Source of the DNA: Artocarpus heterophyllus | Taxonomy: Eukaryota; Streptophyta; Magnoliopsida; Rosales; Moraceae | NCBI GenBank assembly: GCA_025403435.1 | Contig: CM046332.1 | Location: 2,922,981 to 2,986,980, forward strand | DNA: 64,000 bases | Direction of reading: 5' to 3' | Shown here: positions 59,202 through 64,000 of the stretch, piece by piece | Layout: each line of letters starts with the position of its first letter | Position numbering within the stretch: the stretch's first letter is position 1 | The notes under the pieces: model-generated | What the model saw: the letters and a program-made list of their open reading frames with translations, nothing else | Told to the model about the DNA's origin: nothing | Database searches by the model: none | Made by a program: the position numbers and the translations under genes

Positions 59202-60674
59202 CTATCGGTTCTCTCTCTTGCTCCGACGATGTACGATGAAATTTGAAGAAAACAAGATGAAGATGTAAGTCTTGCAAGGATCAAGTAAGAAATGAAAGAA
59301 GGGAAATGTCAAGATATTTGTATGGCAGATGACGAAACTCTGTATCTCAAGGACCGCGTATGTGTTCCCAATGTTGATGGTTTAAGGGAAAGGATCTTGG
59401 CAGAAATTCATGATACTCCTTACTCTATTCATCCAGGTGCAACAAAGATGTATAATGATCTAAGGGGTAATTTTTGGTGGTTTGGAATGAAACGTGATGT
59501 TGCAAATTATGTGAAGAAATGTATGACATGTCAGCAAGTAAAGGCAGAACACCAGAGACCTGGTGGTGAACTACAGTCTATTCAAATAACAGAATGGAAA
59601 TGAAGGATATAGCAATGGATTTCATTACCGGTTTGCCCAGACCTACGAACAGTTATGATGCAATTTGGGTAGTTATGGATCGACTGACTAAGACGGTGCA
59701 TTTCATTCCTATCAAGATCACTTACTCCATGGAATGGTTAGCAGAACTCTATGTTAAGGAAATTGTATGACTTCATGGGATTCCCAAGTCGATCATCTCA
59801 GATCAGTGATGGCAGGTTCACATCTAAGTTTTGAAAGAGTGTACAGACTGCTATGGGAACCAGGCTACATTTCAGCACAGCTTTTCATCCTCAGACAAAC
59901 GGCCAAACGGAGAGGACAAACTTGATTTTAGAAGATATACTACGAGCTTGTTCTCTCAATTTTAAGACCAGCTGGTGTAAAATGTTGCCATTAGCAGAGT
60001 TTGCTTACAACAATAGCTTTCAAGTGACAATTGGGATGGCACCATATGAGGCTCTGTATGGACAAAAGTGCAGGTCGCCTATATGTTGGCACGAGGCTGG
60101 TGAAAAGAAGATGATGGAAAGTGTCGATGCTGAAAGAACTGATTTTGTGAATGAAACTTCTGAGATGATAAAGTTGATAAGAAGAAGAATAGAGACCGCA
60201 CAAAGCCGTCAGAAGAGTTATGCTGACAAGAGAAGAAGACCCTTAGAGTTCGCCGTGGGCGAATATGTGTTTCTAAAAGTTGCACCAATGAAAGGAGTTA
60301 TGAGATTTGGGAAGAAAAGCAAGTTAAGTCCAAGATTTATCGGTCCTTATGAAGTTGTGAAACGAATAGGCAAAGTAGCTTATCAGCTGAAGTTGCCTTC
60401 TGAGATGTCCGCAATACACAATGTGTTCCATGTCTCTATGCTCAAGTGACAATTGTTCCAGACCCTACACATGTTATTGAGCCACAAGTGATCGAAATAC
60501 TGAGAAGACTTAAGTTATGAAGAAAAGCCAATGAAGATACTCGATCGGAAACCCAAGACCTTGAGGAATAAAGAAATTCCATTGGTCAAGGTATTATGGC
60601 AAAATCATCAAGTTGAAGAAGCCACATGGGAACGTGAAGATGACATGAGAGCTATGTATCCGCATTTATTCTAA
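59202..60674 (+). pseudogene. pol: Integrase of element K, broken
   Basis: TGA near 59242 and TAA near 59286 precede the open frame 59292-59603, with HPGATKMYNDLRGNFWWFGM and VKKCMTCQQVKAEHQRPG, the HHCC zinc finger. A one-base loss near 59603 shifts the frame. The core follows with [12 protein letters not shown] and an extra base in SDQ near 59806. 59853-60449 then has FHPQTNGQTERTN, in which the Asp usual before Gly is Asn, FAYNNSFQVTIGMAPYEAL and GPYEVVKRIGKVAYQLKLP. The chromodomain-like end continues with shifts to the natural stop TAA at 60672-60674. Confidence 0.88.
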
Positions 60675-60696
60675 GTTTTGAGGATGAAACTTTTAT

Positions 60697-60710
60697 AAGG
60701 TGGGGAGAAT
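60697..60710 (+). other. Polypurine tract of element K
   Basis: AAGGTGGGGAGAAT abuts the 3' LTR and is identical to that of H. Confidence 0.85.
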
Positions 60711-60957
60711 TGTAACACCTACCTATTTTTATGTAATGAATCACGTTAAGTTAGTAACGACGTTAAGGAAATTTTATTAATAATTTATGTTATAAGCTAT
60801 GATATATGATTTTAATGTTACTAACTGTTATGTCAAGTTTTATGACAGGTGACGACTACATGGAATCGTTGTGTTCAGGTGTTCATGATCATTTTGATGT
60901 ATGTTTAATTATGATGCAATGATGTATGAATGTTTTAATGTATGGCATTTATGGACA

Positions 60958-61088
60958 GTTCGGCAGGCCAGACTTTTAAGTTCGGCAGGCCAAAAAGTCT
61001 GCCCAAGATCGGCAGGCCGAAGGAAACCATCGGCAGGCCAAACTTGGTGGAACCGGTAGGAGAAAGGGGAAAATCGACAGGCCAAATA
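60958..61088. repeat. GC-rich CGGCAGGCC array near the start of the 3' LTR of K
   Basis: About five clear units in the same orientation as at 53032-53160, but the units are not collinear one by one, so the array has changed since insertion. Confidence 0.85.
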
Positions 61089-63177
61089 CGGCTGACGAGC
61101 AGTCAGCAGAAATCTCTCCAAATTTATGGCTGAGATAGTTACGTTAAATAGGTGATTTATTGTGATTAATTAGCATAATAATGGAATAATTTTATCAGTT
61201 AAAGAAATTCAAGGGTTTGACTTGCATTGATTTGTATTATTTTAAATGGTTTTCTATTTTTAGAGGGAAAAAATATGGCAAGTAAGGCTAGAGTTTTGAC
61301 TTTCCCTCTTTTCTCTCCTTCCTCCACGCCATTTGCCATCTAACAGTCAGAAAATTCTTACTTAATGGAGGGTAATGAATCTTCATTATGCCTCATTACT
61401 GTTAAAATAAAAAATTAACATTCTTTTCCTCAGATATTCTCTCATCTTCTCTCTCTCAATTCTGAGACATTTTTTCATTCTTCTTCTTCTTCTCTTCTCC
61501 ATGAATCCCATCTCCTTCTCTCTCAAAAATTCTCTGCAAGCATTGAAAGAAAAAGTTATATTTTGTTGGTTGAATTCAAGGACTTTAAGAAGAAATTTTC
61601 AAGGTAAGAACTTTTCCGGCAATTCTGAAAAGAATTCTCCTCCTCCAATTGTCTGCAATATCTTTCTATAAGTATTGTATTTTGTCTTGAGTTTTTTTTA
61701 ACATGATGTTCATGTATGTATTATGTGATGTTTTTCCAAGTTTCATGTCTTTTGGTGTTTCTATGAAAAATATGAATTTTCTATCCTCTACCCCTCACAG
61801 TAAAAATATTAGTGTTTAACTTTGATACATGAAAATGTAATGTTTATTCAAGAGGTAAATGAATGATGTTTTTCATGAAAGTTGTCAAGAAGGTGCATGT
61901 ATAATGTATGATGAGTGCATATTTTATGTTATGAAATTTCTATGAGAAAATTGTTTTAACAATGTTGTTTTTGAATTTTTGTTTTATAAAAAGTTTTATA
62001 TGTTTAAATGATTTTTATTGATGATGAAATATTTTTATGATGTTGAAATATATGATAATAGGATGTTTGTATGAATTTTAAAATGTATGAATTTTAAATG
62101 TATGTATTTTAAATTATTAGAAAACGTTTTCAAAAGATTTTTATGATTGTAATATATGAGATGTTTTGATGATAATTTTATGTTGTCACAATGATGATTA
62201 TGAGTTATGTTTGTAATATGAGATGAATGTATATATGAATGTTATATGAATGAATGTTATGCGAATGGATGTTTTATGATAAGTATTAATTTTATTATAT
62301 TTTTAAATAGATAAATGGCATGAACACTCAAGAGAACGAGCACTTCGAGACCGCGACGTCATCACCAAAAGTATATTAAGGTTAAGTAAGCTAGCTTTAA
62401 TGTAAGTACATTCTCACCTGCAACATGACACGTTTTACAAGGTTTGATGTTATGTTCAGAATGATATTCATGATGATTTTATGGTTGTTTTCCTTAAAGG
62501 ATTTCTTATGAAAGATTTTCATGATTTAAAGTTATGCATGTATGATGATGACATGTTTCAAAGCATGAAAATTATGTGTATATATATGTATCACCTAATA
62601 AGTGTTGCACACCAATGTTGTGAAATGATATGTTACGATGTCATGTTTGGTTTGGGATTAGCTACCTTTCTCCTCTCATGATGGCGCGCCTACAATGATG
62701 ATTATGGTGCAACACTTGGGCCCTTAAGATAAAATGGAATAAGTTTTAAAATGGTCAATGAAATGAAAGATATGTTTCTATGAAATTGTGCTTAAGGCAC
62801 TTTTATGATATGATGACAATGATGATGATGATGTTTACATAATATTTTAAATTGTGAGAATTATATGTACTTACTAAGCATTAGCTTAATCAAGTTTTAT
62901 GTCATGTTGCAAATAAGGGTAAGAAAATCATGGAATAGGTGGAGGACATGAGAAGGCGTGTGAGCACAAAGCACGATGAATTGTATCCAGAAGAACGCTA
63001 AGAAGAATGATTTTATGTTTTAAATCAAGTTTTATATTTTGAACATTATTTTTTATGTTAAGTTTTAAGAAAATTTAAACTATGGTTTTATATCTATTTT
63101 ATCATTTTTTTTTAAGAATTTTCATCTTCCGCATTTTTATGAAAAGTTAAATCTGTTTGCAAAATAAGATTTTGGCT

Positions 63178-63350
63178 CGGTCGGCCTGCTAAACATCCTT
63201 GGTCAGGCCTGTCGATGTCCTAAAGTTCGGCCTGCCGATCACGTTTTCGGCCTGCTAGACGATGATGAGTTTTTTTTAACCCAGTCTTGCAAAGCCTCTG
63301 CCGGCCTGCCGGTTGAGGAACTCCGGCCTACCGATCATGTTCGGCCTGCG
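63178..63350. repeat. GC-rich CGGCCTGCCG array near the end of the 3' LTR of K
   Basis: About seven to eight units in opposite orientation, with fewer copies than at 55242-55460. Confidence 0.85.
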
Positions 63351-63685
63351 AACTGTGGGAGCAAGTAAACTTTAAATCATGTGAATTTCTTATAAGTTAT
63401 GGTTTTACAACTTGGTATATCTATTTTATTAAAATAAGTTCTTGATTAAGTTAAAGTATAATTGAATAAATTGTTATATGGAGTGAGTTAAGCAATACGA
63501 TTTAACAATGTTAAGTTATTTTTTTAAAAAAAAATGTATGAATGGATCCTGGTTAAGTATGTTTAATTACTTTACAATTTAAAAGTATCGTTCAAGTTTT
63601 GTAATAATATTTATGTTTAAAGTCAAGTAAGTATGAATGTAAGAATGTAACGACATCTGTGACGTCCGTAAGGGGGGGCGTTACA

Positions 63686-64000
63686 AGTTTGAGACTGTCA
63701 GTCTAAACCTTTAAGAATTGGGCATATGATGGACAGATTATGCGGAACACATGATTCTTAAGGTGACGGTCTAAATCATAAGATCTGCAATCGAGGGAAT
63801 AAAGTTGGGCACTTTATTCATGCAAAGATTGTTATGTTGTCTATATCGCTATTGGGAGATGGTTTGTCTTAATCATTGGAGATGGACTCCACAAATAGAA
63901 ACATTGTCACATTGTCATAGGTGATGATGTGTTGGATCGGGACATAAAGTGAATTGATTTGGATTAATAATTCTATCTCAGCAAATCGATTCACTTTAGA
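63686..64000 (+). repeat. 3' LTR of element I, continued to the window end
   Basis: Resumes at AGTTT (right duplication copy), then GAGACTGTCAGTC. It aligns with 45250-45560 of the 5' LTR. Confidence 0.92.

Larger units (their letters stand above)
52785..63685 (+). mobile_element. Element K: complete Ty3/gypsy retrotransposon of the same family as H
   Basis: The LTRs, 52785-55812 and 60711-63685, run TGTAACACC to GCGTTA(T/C)A. The perfect 5-bp duplication AGTTT lies at 52780-52784 and 63686-63690. Primer-binding site, gag, protease, RT, RNase H, integrase and polypurine tract are in order on the plus strand. Proteins and LTR arrays match H throughout. It has more stops than H, and its LTRs differ more from each other, so it is probably the older insertion. 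Confidence 0.93.
60711..63685 (+). repeat. 3' LTR of element K
   Basis: It is 2975 bp long. Against the 5' LTR it lacks some array units, for example two of the three 22-bp repeats near 63340. It has many single-base differences. Confidence 0.92.
45103..64000 (+). mobile_element. Element I: Ty1/copia retrotransposon, 3' LTR split by gypsy K and running past the window
   Basis: The 5' LTR is at 45103-47012, the primer-binding site at 47015, the coding region at 48729-52621 and the polypurine tract just before 52636. The 3' LTR starts at 52636, is split at 52784 and resumes at 63691. From the 5' LTR length, about 1450 bp of the 3' LTR should lie beyond the window. Domain order (gag, integrase, RT, RNase H) is that of Copia. 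Confidence 0.92.

Noticed and set aside
60909..61133. Frames through the GC-rich arrays, such as repeats of GRPK-like residues
   Set aside because: The repeated DNA gives repeated residues in several frames on both strands. There is no sign of selection for protein.
1..64000. tRNA, rRNA or other structured RNA genes
   Set aside because: No tRNA box A/B pair with a cloverleaf and no rRNA core motif was seen. The tRNA-like matches are primer-binding sites of the retroelements.

Overview
The window is almost wholly plant transposable elements, and no host gene can be named with confidence. Plant origin is shown by Ty1/copia and Ty3/gypsy elements with plant-type domains, primer-binding sites matching initiator-Met tRNA (TGGTATCAGAG and variants), a Tat-type gypsy element with an extra antisense gene, and CACTA and hAT relics. 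The AT-rich background and deep nesting suggest heterochromatin, probably of a eudicot. Species cannot be told from the sequence alone.

Layout, left to right. 1-518: GC-richer DNA, unclassified. 519-2436: a Copia LTR (family 1, plus). 2437-7390 and 18132-18300: a decayed gypsy element A, split by a complete Tat-type gypsy element B (7391-18131, minus; 5-bp target duplication GGGAT). 18301-20832: Copia relic D, split by a small non-autonomous hAT element (19321-19824). 20833-about 23019: CACTA relic E (minus), with transposase, DUF8039 and Ulp1-like pieces. 23020-23887 and 43984-44654: a minus-strand family-1 Copia LTR (F), split by Copia element G (23893-43978, minus; target duplication AAGCC). 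The 5' leader of G is itself split by gypsy element H (30524-41816, minus). 44655-45102: leader-like spacer. 45103 to beyond 64000: Copia element I (plus), whose 3' LTR is split by gypsy element K (52785-63685, plus; target duplication AGTTT). H and K belong to one chromovirus-like family and lie inverted to each other.

How the parts work. Each complete element has LTRs, a primer-binding site, gag, protease, reverse transcriptase, RNase H and integrase in its superfamily's order, plus a polypurine tract. All are inactive: stops and frameshifts are spread through every polyprotein, and many stops fit C-to-T or G-to-A change (CAG to TAG, CGA to TGA, TGG to TAG), as expected from deamination of methylated cytosine. 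B also carries an independent antisense gene with its own TATA box and two likely introns.

The most unusual signal is a set of arrays of a near-palindromic GC-rich unit, CGGCAGGCCGA. They lie at both ends of every H/K LTR, in opposite orientations, and again in the 5' leader of the unrelated Copia element I.
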